Of a stretch of DNA of 20,717 nucleotides, positions 6,981-15,700 are shown in pieces. This DNA is from Eubacteriales Family XIII. Incertae Sedis bacterium (GTDB lineage: Bacteria; Bacillota; Clostridia; Peptostreptococcales; Anaerovoracaceae), in contig JAITEX010000018.1 of assembly GCA_031281765.1 (NCBI GenBank), positions 1 through 20,717 of the forward strand, written 5' to 3'. A model generated the notes under the pieces. The model was not told where the DNA came from and ran no database searches. It saw only the letters and a program-made list of their open reading frames with translations. The translations under genes and the position numbers were made by a program. Each line of letters begins with the position of its first letter. The stretch's first letter is position 1.

Positions 6981-8759
6981 TTACGCGAGCCCGACTGCGG
7001 CGACCACCCGGTCGCGTATCCCCGCAAATTCCGCGGCGGCGGCTTCCTTTGACGCGGCGCGCGCCGAGATGTATATCTTCAGCTTCGGCTCCGTGCCGGA
7101 GGGCCGCATCATCGCGCGCGAGCCGTCTGCGAACTTGAACTCGACGACATTTCCCTCGAGTCCCGGAACCTCCCTGAAATCGACGTATTCGGCGAGCGCG
7201 CCTTTGAAGGCGTCCCTGACCGCGGGCGTCCGCGCCGCTTCCATTATGCGCGCCATATCCTCCATGCCCTTTTCGCCGGGCATAATAAACTCGGCGACCT
7301 CATCGTGGTAGTACCCGAACTTCTTGCCGATTTCGTCAAGCCGGCCGATAAGCGTGACGCCTTCGGATTTACTGAGGGCGGCCGCCGCGCAGATAAGCGC
7401 GGAAGCGTTGATTGCGTCCTTGTCGCGCACGTGCGTACCCGACAGATAGCCGCAGCTTTCCTCAAAGCCGAAGAGGTAGCGGCCTTCTTCCCCCGCGCGG
7501 GCAAGCTCGTCCATCACTTTGCCGATATTTTTGAACCCCGTTAGAACGAGCCGCGTTTCGGCGCCGCTGTCCGCGGCCATCACGGAAACGAGGGGCGAAG
7601 AAACGATGGTCGTAATGACGATCTCATCATCGCGAAAAACGCCGGCTTCCTTGTTCCTGCGCGTCACAAAATCCAACAGCAGTATGCCGAGTTCATTCCC
7701 GTTTATGCGCCGATAGTCCCCCCCGTCGTGGACGGCTATGGCTACGCGGTCGGAATCCGGGTCCGTCGCGATGAGGATGTCCGGCGCCTCGCCCTCAGCC
7801 GCAAGCTTTTCGCAGAGCGCGAGACCGAGCTTCAGGGCCTTCGCGTTTTCGGGGTTCGGCTCCGGGCAGGTCGTAAATTCAGGGTCGGGCAGTTCCTGTT
7901 CCGGCACCACCGTCACCTTCCCGACGCCGAGCTTCGCAAGCGCCGAGCGCACGGGGATATTGCCCGCGCCGTGCAGCGGCGTATACACGACGTTCAAATC
8001 CGCCATATCGATGCTCCCGCACTCAGGCGTCGCTTCGAGGACCGCATCCACAAACCGCTCCTCGAAGTCATCCGGTATAATATGCAACAGCGGCTCGGCC
8101 GCAGCGGCCGCGGCGCGGCGTTCCGCTATGCTTCCCGTATAGGTATCCGCTACGGTTTTGATTCCCGAGGAAAAATCAACCCCCTCGATGAGCGCCGCTA
8201 TCTTCCCGGCCTCATCCGGCAGGCATTGACATCCCGTATTCCCGTATATCTTATAGCCGTTATACTCTTTCGCGTTGTGGCTCGCCGTCACGACCACGCC
8301 CCCGTCACAGCCAAGCTCCCGGACCGTATAGGACAGGAGCGGCGTCGCGGAGAGACGCCCGAAGAGATAGGTCTCTATCCCGTTGGCGACAAAGACGCAG
8401 GCCGCTTCAAACGCAAAGAGTTCAGAGTTTCTGCGATTGTCATAGGCTATCGCGGCCTTAGCGGGCCTCGTTTCACCCGCCGCCCTTACCGCATCGTTCA
8501 GATGCGCCGCAAAACCCTGCGTCGCCCTCATCACGTTCGGCGTGTTCATGCGGTTCAATCCCGCGCCGAGTATGCCGCGCATACCGGCGGTGCCGAACTC
8601 GAGGTCACGGTAGAAACGGTCCTCTATTTCCCCCGCGGCCGGGCCGCCGTCCCCCTCGCGCCCGTAAGCCGCAAGCAAATCCTCAAGCTCCGCCCGCAGT
8701 TCTCCGTCAAGCCATTTTATTGACAGCCAGTCCCTTAGCCGTGTTACGCTCTCCATCAT
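6981..8759 (-). CDS. pgcA: Alpha-phosphoglucomutase / phosphomannomutase family
   Basis: Interconverts hexose 1-phosphate and 6-phosphate, linking glycolysis to nucleotide-sugar and cell-wall polymer synthesis. At 592 residues it matches the longer PgcA-type alpha-D-phosphohexomutases. Four-domain landmarks are all present: FGTAGMRG near 55-62, catalytic phosphoserine loop TASHN (Ser160), metal loop DPDSDR (Asp333, 335, 337), sugar-binding loop GFEES (431-435) and phosphate-binding RPSGTEPK (552-559). The first of two adjacent ATGs is chosen because GGGGG in AAAGGGGGCAAAA sits 5 nt before it. It is the last gene of the DUF47-rdgB-YihY unit, 12 bp after the YihY gene. Glucose versus mannose preference cannot be settled by eye; overall length favours phosphoglucomutase. 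Confidence 0.9.
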   Translation of the reverse strand: MMESVTRLRDWLSIKWLDGELRAELEDLLAAYGREGDGGPAAGEIEDRFYRDLEFGTAGMRGILGAGLNRMNTPNVMRATQGFAAHLNDAVRAAGETRPAKAAIAYDNRRNSELFAFEAACVFVANGIETYLFGRLSATPLLSYTVRELGCDGGVVVTASHNAKEYNGYKIYGNTGCQCLPDEAGKIAALIEGVDFSSGIKTVADTYTGSIAERRAAAAAAEPLLHIIPDDFEERFVDAVLEATPECGSIDMADLNVVYTPLHGAGNIPVRSALAKLGVGKVTVVPEQELPDPEFTTCPEPNPENAKALKLGLALCEKLAAEGEAPDILIATDPDSDRVAIAVHDGGDYRRINGNELGILLLDFVTRRNKEAGVFRDDEIVITTIVSSPLVSVMAADSGAETRLVLTGFKNIGKVMDELARAGEEGRYLFGFEESCGYLSGTHVRDKDAINASALICAAAALSKSEGVTLIGRLDEIGKKFGYYHDEVAEFIMPGEKGMEDMARIMEAARTPAVRDAFKGALAEYVDFREVPGLEGNVVEFKFADGSRAMMRPSGTEPKLKIYISARAASKEAAAAEFAGIRDRVVAAVGLA

Positions 8760-8771
8760 TTTTGCCCCCTT

Positions 8772-9734
8772 TCAGGTTCCCGATTCTTTATTCATACCAG
8801 GTAATTGCTCTCTGCTCTGCGCGATAGCGCCGTTCAGCTGTATGCCGATGATAAGCACGAAAGCGAGCACGTAAAACCAAATCAGCAGAAGCACGATAGA
8901 ACCTAAGCTTCCGTAGAGCAGGTTGAAATTACTCGCTTCAGAAGTGACCCACCTGATATAGAACGAGTACAGCCAGGTGGCAACGAGCATCCCGATTGCC
9001 GAGAACAGGCTGCCCGGGAATATCATGCGCAGCATCGCGCGCATATTGACGAACCACGCGCCGAGAATATTTTTCACGGAACGGAAGAAGCCCTTTGTCA
9101 GCATTCTGCCGTAGTTCCCTTTGCGGTGCGGCAGCATATAATTGATGACGATGACCATAAACAGATAGAGAAGGAAGGCGATGATCCACCGGACCGTATA
9201 CCACACGTCCGAATAGGCGTAATCCTTCCCGAGAAAATCGTTCAGATAGGTCATGACCGCTTTCACGATGACTTCCCCGAACACGAGGACATAGAGGGCG
9301 AACACTATCGTGAGCAGTACGATAATAATGGTCGTCAGCGCGCGGATACGTTCCCGCAGGTACCCGAGGATGGGGTTGCGGTAGCCGCTGCCGCCGCGAT
9401 ACGCGTAGTTCGACATACGCATAAGCGAGAACAGCGCCTTGCTGCCGGCCCAGAGCGCGAGTATGAAGAGGATAATGCTGAACGCGTTCGAGGACTGGGA
9501 ATCGAAGAGCGGCATCACCACGCTCATCACATCGTCCTGCAGGTATTCCTCCAGAACGCCCCGTATCGCGTCCATCGAAAGGGTGAATACGTGTAAAAAT
9601 TGCGCAAGCAGTATCGTCGTCGGAACGAAGGAGAGTATGAGAAAGAAAGCGAGTTCCGCCGCGCTGCCCGCATAGAACGGGTCTATTATTTTCGCAAAGG
9701 TCAACGCGCATATGGTTTTCAGACGCTTGAACAT
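8772..9734 (-). CDS. YihY/BrkB-family inner-membrane protein
   Basis: Polytopic membrane protein of the YihY/BrkB family, once misnamed ribonuclease BN; its function is not established. The 320-residue form shows about six hydrophobic spans. Recognisable ones are AELAFFLILSFVP, a second near AFSIILFILALWAGSKAL, a third in the TTIIIVLLTIVFALYVL stretch, a fourth near WIIAFLLYLFMVIVINYML, then IGMLVATWLYSFYI and LGSIVLLLIWFYVLAFVLI. The early AAELAFFLILSFVP and WAGSKAL patterns are typical of the family. An in-frame ATG at 9785 would overlap rdgB and add 17 non-family residues. I prefer the ATG at 9734: it lies 4 bp after the rdgB stop and has GGTGGGG upstream. It is cotranscribed with rdgB and phosphoglucomutase. 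Confidence 0.88.
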   Translation of the reverse strand: MFKRLKTICALTFAKIIDPFYAGSAAELAFFLILSFVPTTILLAQFLHVFTLSMDAIRGVLEEYLQDDVMSVVMPLFDSQSSNAFSIILFILALWAGSKALFSLMRMSNYAYRGGSGYRNPILGYLRERIRALTTIIIVLLTIVFALYVLVFGEVIVKAVMTYLNDFLGKDYAYSDVWYTVRWIIAFLLYLFMVIVINYMLPHRKGNYGRMLTKGFFRSVKNILGAWFVNMRAMLRMIFPGSLFSAIGMLVATWLYSFYIRWVTSEASNFNLLYGSLGSIVLLLIWFYVLAFVLIIGIQLNGAIAQSREQLPGMNKESGT

Positions 9735-9738
9735 ATGC

Positions 9739-10386
9739 CTACCCCACCCGTTCCCATCCGGCTTCGCGGGAAAGGCTTTCCGCAAGCAGCGCGAGCGCCC
9801 GCCCCCGGTGGCTTATGGCGTTTTTCCCGGTCTCCGGAAGCTGCGCGAAGGTGCGGCCCTCCGCAGCGTATTCGCGCGGGATAAAGAGCGGGTCGTAGCC
9901 GAAACCCTCGCGGCCCGCGGGCCCTTGCGCGATATATCCTTCGCAGACGCCGCGGACTGTCAGCGGTTCCCTGCCGGGACCAATACACGCGATAGCGCAG
10001 ACAAACCGGGCCGTCCGTTGTTCCGCAGGGATCCCGGCAAGCAGTTTGAGCAGCAGGGCGTTATTCGCCGCGTCGCCGTATCCGTCTAAACCGCTTTTCT
10101 CCGCGTACCGCTCGGCAAACCGCGCCGAATAGATCCCCGGCGCGCCGCGAAGCGCATCGACCTCGAGGCCGGAATCATCGGCAATCGTCATCTCTCCGCA
10201 TACGTCAAATACGGCGCGCGCCTTCAGCAGCGCGTTCTCCTCAAACGTCAGGCCGGTTTCCTCCGGGTCAGGCGCGGCCACGCCCGCGTCCCGCTTCGAG
10301 ACGACTTCCACATCAAAGGCCGCAAACAGCGCTCGCAATTCCGTTATCTTATGCGCGTTGCCGGTCGCCGCGATAACGCGCCTCAT
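9739..10386 (-). CDS. rdgB: XTP/dITP pyrophosphatase (RdgB/HAM1)
   Basis: Hydrolyses non-canonical purine triphosphates (XTP, dITP, ITP) to monophosphate and pyrophosphate, keeping deaminated bases out of nucleic acids. The 215-residue reading matches the usual size of about 200. Motifs run in order: ATGN near residues 7-10, the metal and substrate segment ADDSGLEVDAL (69-79), GAPGIYSAR (81-89), GFGYDPLF (161-168) and SHRGRAL (192-198). The frame stays open upstream to 10476, but family alignment starts at MRRVIAATGN. That ATG overlaps the DUF47 stop as ATGA, a standard coupled junction. There is no strong ribosome site of its own. Confidence 0.95.
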   Translation of the reverse strand: MRRVIAATGNAHKITELRALFAAFDVEVVSKRDAGVAAPDPEETGLTFEENALLKARAVFDVCGEMTIADDSGLEVDALRGAPGIYSARFAERYAEKSGLDGYGDAANNALLLKLLAGIPAEQRTARFVCAIACIGPGREPLTVRGVCEGYIAQGPAGREGFGYDPLFIPREYAAEGRTFAQLPETGKNAISHRGRALALLAESLSREAGWERVG

Positions 10387-11009
10387 GAATTTTTCATCAT
10401 TACGCCTTCGATAACGTCCGCTACGTCCTCGCAGGCGTCGAACACATCCTCTATATAGTGGAATACCTGATTCCACGCGGTGGCCTCAATGCCCTCTATG
10501 CCTTCCTGGGCAAACACGTTCCGCACCGCGTGCGTGTAGAGCCGGTCGCCTTCCTCCTCGAGATAATTGATCTCGATGATTTTCTCGTTGATGGTCTTTG
10601 ACTTTTTGAAATTGTGAAATTCCTCAAGGGCTTCTTTCATGGACGCCACGCACTTCACGAGCATATCCGCAAGCGTGATCGCGTCCTCGCGGATTTCGCG
10701 GATATTGAACATATAGAGGCGCAGCAGCACATCTTCCGTCTTGTCCGTGACCGTGTCTATCATGGACGCAAGCTCCATGATGTCCTCGCGCTCTATCGGC
10801 GTCACAAACTCCTTCGCGAGCAGCTTCGTCATCGTGTGCTTCGCGACGTCCGCGTCGTGCTCTATCGCGTGCATCTTCTCTATGCTTATATCGAGATTGT
10901 CCGGGTCGTAATTCCCGAATATCTCTCGCAGCAGCCGGGCGGCGTCACACGCGTAGCTGCTCATCTCTATAAATGAATTGAAGTACTTATCTTCCTTTTT
11001 CTTTGACAT
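10383..11009 (-). CDS. DUF47 PhoU-like protein (putative phosphate transport regulator)
   Basis: A 208-residue, mostly helical, strongly charged protein of the DUF47 family, distant relatives of PhoU. Members are commonly encoded beside PiT-type phosphate transporters and are thought to regulate them; the mechanism is unsettled. Family-like features are the KMHAIEHDAD segment (about 45-54), a TPIEREDIMELA segment (70-81), the LEEEGDRLY segment and a C-terminal VFDACEDVADVIEGV helix. The start is supported by CGGAGGG nine bases upstream. It leads the unit with rdgB, sharing an ATGA overlap. No PiT transporter gene is present in the window, which is less usual. Confidence 0.88.
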   Translation of the reverse strand: MSKKKEDKYFNSFIEMSSYACDAARLLREIFGNYDPDNLDISIEKMHAIEHDADVAKHTMTKLLAKEFVTPIEREDIMELASMIDTVTDKTEDVLLRLYMFNIREIREDAITLADMLVKCVASMKEALEEFHNFKKSKTINEKIIEINYLEEEGDRLYTHAVRNVFAQEGIEGIEATAWNQVFHYIEDVFDACEDVADVIEGVMMKNS

Positions 11010-11036
11010 AAAAGTTTTCCCTCCGGTGTTCTCCTT

Positions 11037-11046
11037 GTAACGTTAC
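11037..11046. promoter_or_regulatory. Candidate operator, perfect 10-bp palindrome GTAACGTTAC
   Basis: A perfect inverted repeat centred on CG. It covers most of the -35 box proposed for the cyclo-ligase gene and the predicted start point of the DUF47 transcript. A bound protein could therefore affect both genes. It faintly resembles LacI-family half-sites but lacks the spacing of a CcpA cre site. A 10-bp palindrome can also arise by chance. Confidence 0.3.
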
Positions 11047-11050
11047 CTTT

Positions 11051-11056
11051 ATTATA
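11051..11056 (-). promoter_or_regulatory. -10 box for DUF47-rdgB-YihY-pgcA unit
   Basis: Perfect TATAAT on the minus strand. A TTGCTG (11081-11076) is a possible -35 with a long 19-bp spacer. The predicted start near 11044 gives a leader of about 35 nt with the CGGAGGG ribosome site. Confidence 0.5.
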
Positions 11057-11070
11057 CTATAATCTTATTC

Positions 11071-11664
11071 ATGCACAGCAAGAAAGAACTTCGCCACGAG
11101 CTGCTTGCAGCGTATCGGGCCGCCCCCATCGAATATTTGGAAGAATCCGCTCACCGCATAATAACCGCCGTGCTCGCTTCGGCCGAATATGCCGCGGCGC
11201 AGACCCTCTTTACCTATGTCGGCGTCGACCGTGAAATTCATACCAGGCCGCTGATTCACGCCGCCCTCGCGGACGGCAAAACCGTCTGCGTGCCGAAAAC
11301 CCATCCCCACGGCATCATGGACGCCGTGCGTATCACCGGAGTTTCGCGCCTTGTCGCAACCCCGCGCGGGTTGTTCGAACCCTTGGAACCCGCGGACGGG
11401 CATGCGGATATTATCCCGCCCGGGGAAATAAGCCTCGTCATCCTGCCCTGCCTCTCCTGCGACCCGTTCGGAAACCGGGTCGGCTACGGCGGCGGGTACT
11501 ATGACCGTTACCTGAAAAAAACAACGAGGCCCCAAACTAAGATCCTCGCTGTCTGCCGTAAAAAATTCATATCCCAACATCTGCCCCGCAATGAAAACGA
11601 CGTGCGGGCCGACGGCTGTTTTACGGAGTCCGGCCTTTTCCTCGTCCCTCCCCGCGATTTTTGA
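11071..11664 (+). CDS. 5-formyltetrahydrofolate cyclo-ligase
   Basis: ATP-dependent conversion of 5-formyltetrahydrofolate to 5,10-methenyltetrahydrofolate, a folate salvage and repair step in the cytoplasm. The 197 residues match the family's size. Landmarks are an N-terminal SKKELRHELL helix, the VCVPK segment (72-76) and the hallmark GYGGGYYDRYL (138-148), preceded by LPCLSCDPFGNRVG. Family alignment begins at this first Met, so a later start is unlikely even though no Shine-Dalgarno is present. Its last 44 bp overlap, tail to tail, the end of the convergent AI-2E-family gene. It is divergent from the DUF47 gene. Confidence 0.94.
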   Translation: MHSKKELRHELLAAYRAAPIEYLEESAHRIITAVLASAEYAAAQTLFTYVGVDREIHTRPLIHAALADGKTVCVPKTHPHGIMDAVRITGVSRLVATPRGLFEPLEPADGHADIIPPGEISLVILPCLSCDPFGNRVGYGGGYYDRYLKKTTRPQTKILAVCRKKFISQHLPRNENDVRADGCFTESGLFLVPPRDF

Positions 11665-12748
11665 TTCTCACGCGGAGTTTCCGGAACAGCGGCTCTTTCT
11701 CCTCGCTCACCTCATCGTACTTCACCCCGAATATCGTCATGAGGAAGATGAAGATCGGCACGCCGATAAGCAAACCCCAGACGCCGAGGTACTCCTCCGC
11801 CACGAGCAGAATGATAAAGACGAAGCTGACGGGCAGGCGCGTCCGGTTCGCCATCAGTTTCGGATTCAAGATGTAGGCTTCCACCGCGTGAATCAAGACG
11901 ACCATCAGAAGAACTTGAATGATTTTCGTGACGCCGCCGATATTGAACGCAATAATAGAAAGCGGTACGAGCGATATGATGACGCCCGCCACCGGCACGA
12001 GGCCGAGCAGGAATATCATGACGCCCAATCCCCAGATGATGCTTTTGAACCCGAGTATCGCGAGTATGATGACCGAGAGTATGCTGTTCACAAACGCTAT
12101 CGTGACCTGCACCTTCATGACCTTGCCGAAAGTCCGGCAGAAGTTCACGCCGAACACCATGAAATAATGGTAGATGAAGGCGACGCGGCTTTCATACATC
12201 ACCTCTCCGAACCGGCGGATCTTATCCTTTTCAAGAATCAGGACAAAACTGACCGCCAACGAAAGCAAGAGATTCAGGCTGAATTTCCCGGCGGACAAAG
12301 CGCCCGTCAGTATAGCCTGGCCCGCCTCGTCTAAATAGGAATTGAAATCTATGTCACTGTTCTTGATAAAGGTCTGAAAGGCCGGGTCGAGCTTATCGAT
12401 AAGGGTATTGACGTCGAATTTGATAAACGTGTAGGCTATATCCGTCACCTGGTCGATAAGTATCGGCACAAAGGCGATGCTGCACAGGCCGAGAAAGGCA
12501 ATCCCCAGTATATAGATGAGAATGAGGACCACCCCGTCCGGCAGGTGGGAAAGCGGCGTGCGCGCGATGAGGCGCTTCACTAATTTTAAAGAGTACCAAC
12601 TGAGGAAGGAGAGAATAAAGGTCAGTATGACGAGATCCATCATAAACCATACGGTCACGAAAAAGACCGCGAGGACTAATATCGAAATCACCTTATCGCG
12701 AAAACTCACATTGCTCAGTTTCATATCACGCGTTGAATTATTTTCCAT
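11621..12748 (-). CDS. AI-2E family transporter (downstream of dnaE)
   Basis: Membrane protein of the AI-2E (formerly UPF0118/PerM) family. Known members include autoinducer-2 exporters and sodium-proton antiporters, so the substrate cannot be assigned. The 375-residue form has an N-terminal pair of spans (ISILVLAVFFVTVWF, then VILTFILSFLSWYSL), a soluble middle segment, and C-terminal spans with the family signature pattern LGLVPVAG and AYILNPKLMANRTRLP. The C-terminus is soluble and basic. An open extension to 12799 would run into the end of dnaE; the ATG at 12748 is preferred because the hydrophobic part begins about 20 residues later. No ribosome site is visible, but a TACAAT box lies 6 nt before the ATG. 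The gap to dnaE is 22 bp. Confidence 0.87.
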   Translation of the reverse strand: MENNSTRDMKLSNVSFRDKVISILVLAVFFVTVWFMMDLVILTFILSFLSWYSLKLVKRLIARTPLSHLPDGVVLILIYILGIAFLGLCSIAFVPILIDQVTDIAYTFIKFDVNTLIDKLDPAFQTFIKNSDIDFNSYLDEAGQAILTGALSAGKFSLNLLLSLAVSFVLILEKDKIRRFGEVMYESRVAFIYHYFMVFGVNFCRTFGKVMKVQVTIAFVNSILSVIILAILGFKSIIWGLGVMIFLLGLVPVAGVIISLVPLSIIAFNIGGVTKIIQVLLMVVLIHAVEAYILNPKLMANRTRLPVSFVFIILLVAEEYLGVWGLLIGVPIFIFLMTIFGVKYDEVSEEKEPLFRKLRVRIKNRGEGRGKGRTP

Positions 12749-12770
12749 GACTCTATTGTAACACAAGTCC

Positions 12771-15700
12771 CTATCCGCGATAGTGCCGGACCGCGACATC
12801 TATCGGGGTAATGCGCGAAGCCCTGATATTCGGCTGCTGATCCTCCCGCGCGCTGATTTTGCCGCGCAGAATGATCACCTCGCCGTCACGGAGCGCCGAT
12901 GACGATGTGGCGTACTCCTTGCCGAATACCACGACCTCGGCTTCGCCGTAATGGTCTTCGATTGCCGCAAAAGCCATCATGTCGCCGCGTTTCGTCATCT
13001 GCGTACGCACACGCGTCACCATCACGACCATACAGACGGAGCGGTTGTCCATATCCGGAAATTCCTCGTACCGGTGCAGCGGGTCGGTTGTGATAAAGGC
13101 TTTTTCGTCCTTCTGTATCTTTTCGATAATGTCCATGTAGTCGTCAAGCGGGTGGCCTGACAGATAGATGCCGATGGTTTCCCGCTCCCAGCCGAGCTTT
13201 GTCATCGCGGTCGGTTCGGGCATCTCCGGCAGCGCGATATGGATGCCCGTATCGCTCATGGCCTCGGGGTTCAGGTCGAGAAGCGAGATTTGGCCGGCCA
13301 CCGTAGCCTTGTTCGATCCGCGTACGCGTTCCATCATCGTGTCAAACACGGCAAGATGGCGCGCCCGGTTCGGCTCGAAACGGTCGAACGAGCCGGATTT
13401 GATGAGATTTTCCACGGTCATCCTCGTTACGGAATCAAGCTCCATGGACTGCAGAAAGTCAAGCAGGCTCGTGAATCCCTCGAGCCCCTTGGCCTTTCTC
13501 GCCGCAATAATCATATCCGATTTTTTGCCGACACTTTTGACGCCTTTCAGCCCGTAGCGTATCTTGCCGTCCCGCACCGCGAAATCCCGGTCGCTTTCAT
13601 TGATGTCCGGCGGCAGCACCTCGATACCCATCTCGATACTGTTTCTCGTATACCGCGTGATCTGCGACACGTCGCCGCCCATAAAGCTCGTCATGAGCGC
13701 CGCCATAAATTCGGTCGGATAGTAGACTTTCAGCCAGGCCGTCTGATAGGAGAGCACCGCGTAGCACGCCGCGTGGCTCTTGTTGAATGCGTAGGACGCG
13801 AAGCTTTCCATACGGTCGAATATCTCGTTCGCCGTCCGTTCGGGTATGCCGTTTGCCATGCAGCCCGGGACTATTTGAACGCCGTCCTTGTCCGTAAGCC
13901 CATGTACGAAGCTTTTGCGCTCGCGCTGCATGACATCGTCCTTCTTCTTGCTCATCGCGCGGCGCACCTCATCACTGCGCCCGTAGCTGTACCCCGCAAG
14001 CTCGCGGACTATCTCCATGACCTGTTCCTGATAAATCATGACGCCGTAGGTCGTCTTTAAAATAGGCTCGAGTTTCGGATGCAGGTACTTGACCTTCCGG
14101 GCATTCTTTTTCCCCTTCACATAATCGGGGATATAGTCCATCGGTCCGGGCCGGTACAGCGCGACGCCCGCGATAATATCCTCAAAGACGGTCGGCTTCA
14201 GCCGCTTCATAAAGTCCTTCATCCCCTGGCTTTCAAGCTGGAACACGCCGTCCGTGTTTCCTGAGCTGATCAGCTCATATACCTTCGGGTCGTCGAGCTT
14301 CATCGAGGAGAAATCTATCTTCACGCCGTGGTTTTCCTCCACCTGGCGCGCCGCGTCCCGAATGACCGTCAGCGTCCGCAGCCCGAGGAAGTCCATTTTC
14401 AGGAGGCCGAGCTGTTCTATCGTCGTCATCGTGAACTGGGTGCTGATGCCCTTATCGGACAGGTAGAGCGGGACATATTCCTCAATATCCTTTTGCGCGA
14501 TCACGACGCCGGCGGCATGCGTACCCGCGTTCCGCGGCAGGCCCTCGAGGTCGAAGGCTACGCGAAACAATTTTTCGAAACGCTCATCCCCGCGCATATT
14601 CCTCAAATCTTCGCTCTGCTCGAAAGCAGCCGCCAATGTAATGTCGAGCACGTTCGGGACCATCTTGGCCACCCGGTCCACTTCCCCGTAGGAGATGCCC
14701 ATGACGCGGCCCACATCGCGAATCACGGCCTTTGCCTTCAGCTTCCCGAAGGTGATGATCTGCGCGACCTTTGACGCGCCGTATTTTTCGATAACGTAAT
14801 CGATGACCTCGCCGCGCCGCTCATAGCAGAAATCTATATCGAAGTCCGGCATACTGACGCGTTCCGGATTCAGGAACCGCTCGAAGATGAGCCCGTATTC
14901 TATCGGGTCAATATCCGTGATTTCGACAGCGTAGGCCACGATGCTCCCGGCGCCGCTGCCGCGGCCCGGCCCCACCGCTATGCCGTTTTCTTTCGCAAAC
15001 CGGATGAAATCCCAGACGATGAGGAAATAGGTGACAAAGCCCATATTCTCAATGATGTCAAGCTCCTCTTTCGCGCGGGCGGCGTGCGCTTCGGTCACGA
15101 CGCCATAGCGTTTTTCAAGGCCCTTGCGCGTCAGCTCCCGCAGATACTCCGCGTTCGTCATGCCGTCCGGGGCCGTAAAATCAGGCAGGTGCCGGCCTCC
15201 GAACTCGATTTCCGTATCGCACCGGTCCGCGACGAGCTGCGTGTTGTCGATGGCCTCGGGGTGGTCCGGAAACAGCTCGCGCATTTCCTTCTCCGTCCGG
15301 AAATAGAACTCGTCGTTCGGGAAACGCATACGGTCCTCGTCCGCAAGCTTCTTACCCGTCTGTATGCAGAGCAGCGCGTCATGCGAATCCGCGTGTTCGC
15401 GCTTCACATAATGGATGTCATTCGTCGCGACAAAGGGTATGCCCGTCTCCTCATGCAGGCGGTCAAGCCCCGGCTGTATCTTGTCCTGCTCAGGCATATG
15501 ATGATTTTGCAGTTCCAGAAAGAAATTGCCCTCGCCGAATATCTCGCGCAGCGCAAGCGCTTCCTGTTTCGCTCCCGCGTAATCGTCCACGAGCAGCTTA
15601 CGCTGAACGTCACCCGCGAGACAGGCGGACAGCGCGATAAGGCCCTCGCTGTGTTTCCGCAGCAGTTCCTTGTCCACGCGTGGCTTGTAATAAAACCCGC

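Larger units (their letters stand above)
11035..11063 (+). promoter_or_regulatory. Sigma-70-type promoter for the cyclo-ligase gene
   Basis: TTGTAA (11035-11040), a 17-bp spacer and a perfect TATAAT (11058-11063). The start codon begins 8 bases after the last base of the -10 box, where transcription itself should begin, and there is no ribosome site between them. This predicts a leaderless or nearly leaderless mRNA. Confidence 0.6.

Noticed and set aside
7000..7015. GC-rich hairpin (GCGACC/GGTCGC) just past serA as a terminator
   Set aside because: Only six pairs, no T-run, and it lies within conserved phosphoglucomutase coding sequence.
7728..8723. Long plus-strand open frame (331 codons) opposite the phosphoglucomutase gene
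   Set aside because: Antisense shadow of a gene with all catalytic motifs; composition is Arg-rich and unlike a protein family.
9735..9785. Upstream in-frame start for the YihY gene at 9785
   Set aside because: It would overlap rdgB and adds 17 residues without family similarity; the ATG at 9734 has a purine-rich ribosome site and a 4-bp gap.
10387..10476. Upstream in-frame start for rdgB at 10476
   Set aside because: The added 30 residues are Arg-rich shadow of DUF47 coding; the family start and ATGA overlap fit 10386.
12749..12799. Upstream in-frame start for the AI-2E-family gene at 12799
   Set aside because: It runs into the end of dnaE and adds residues without a membrane-protein pattern.
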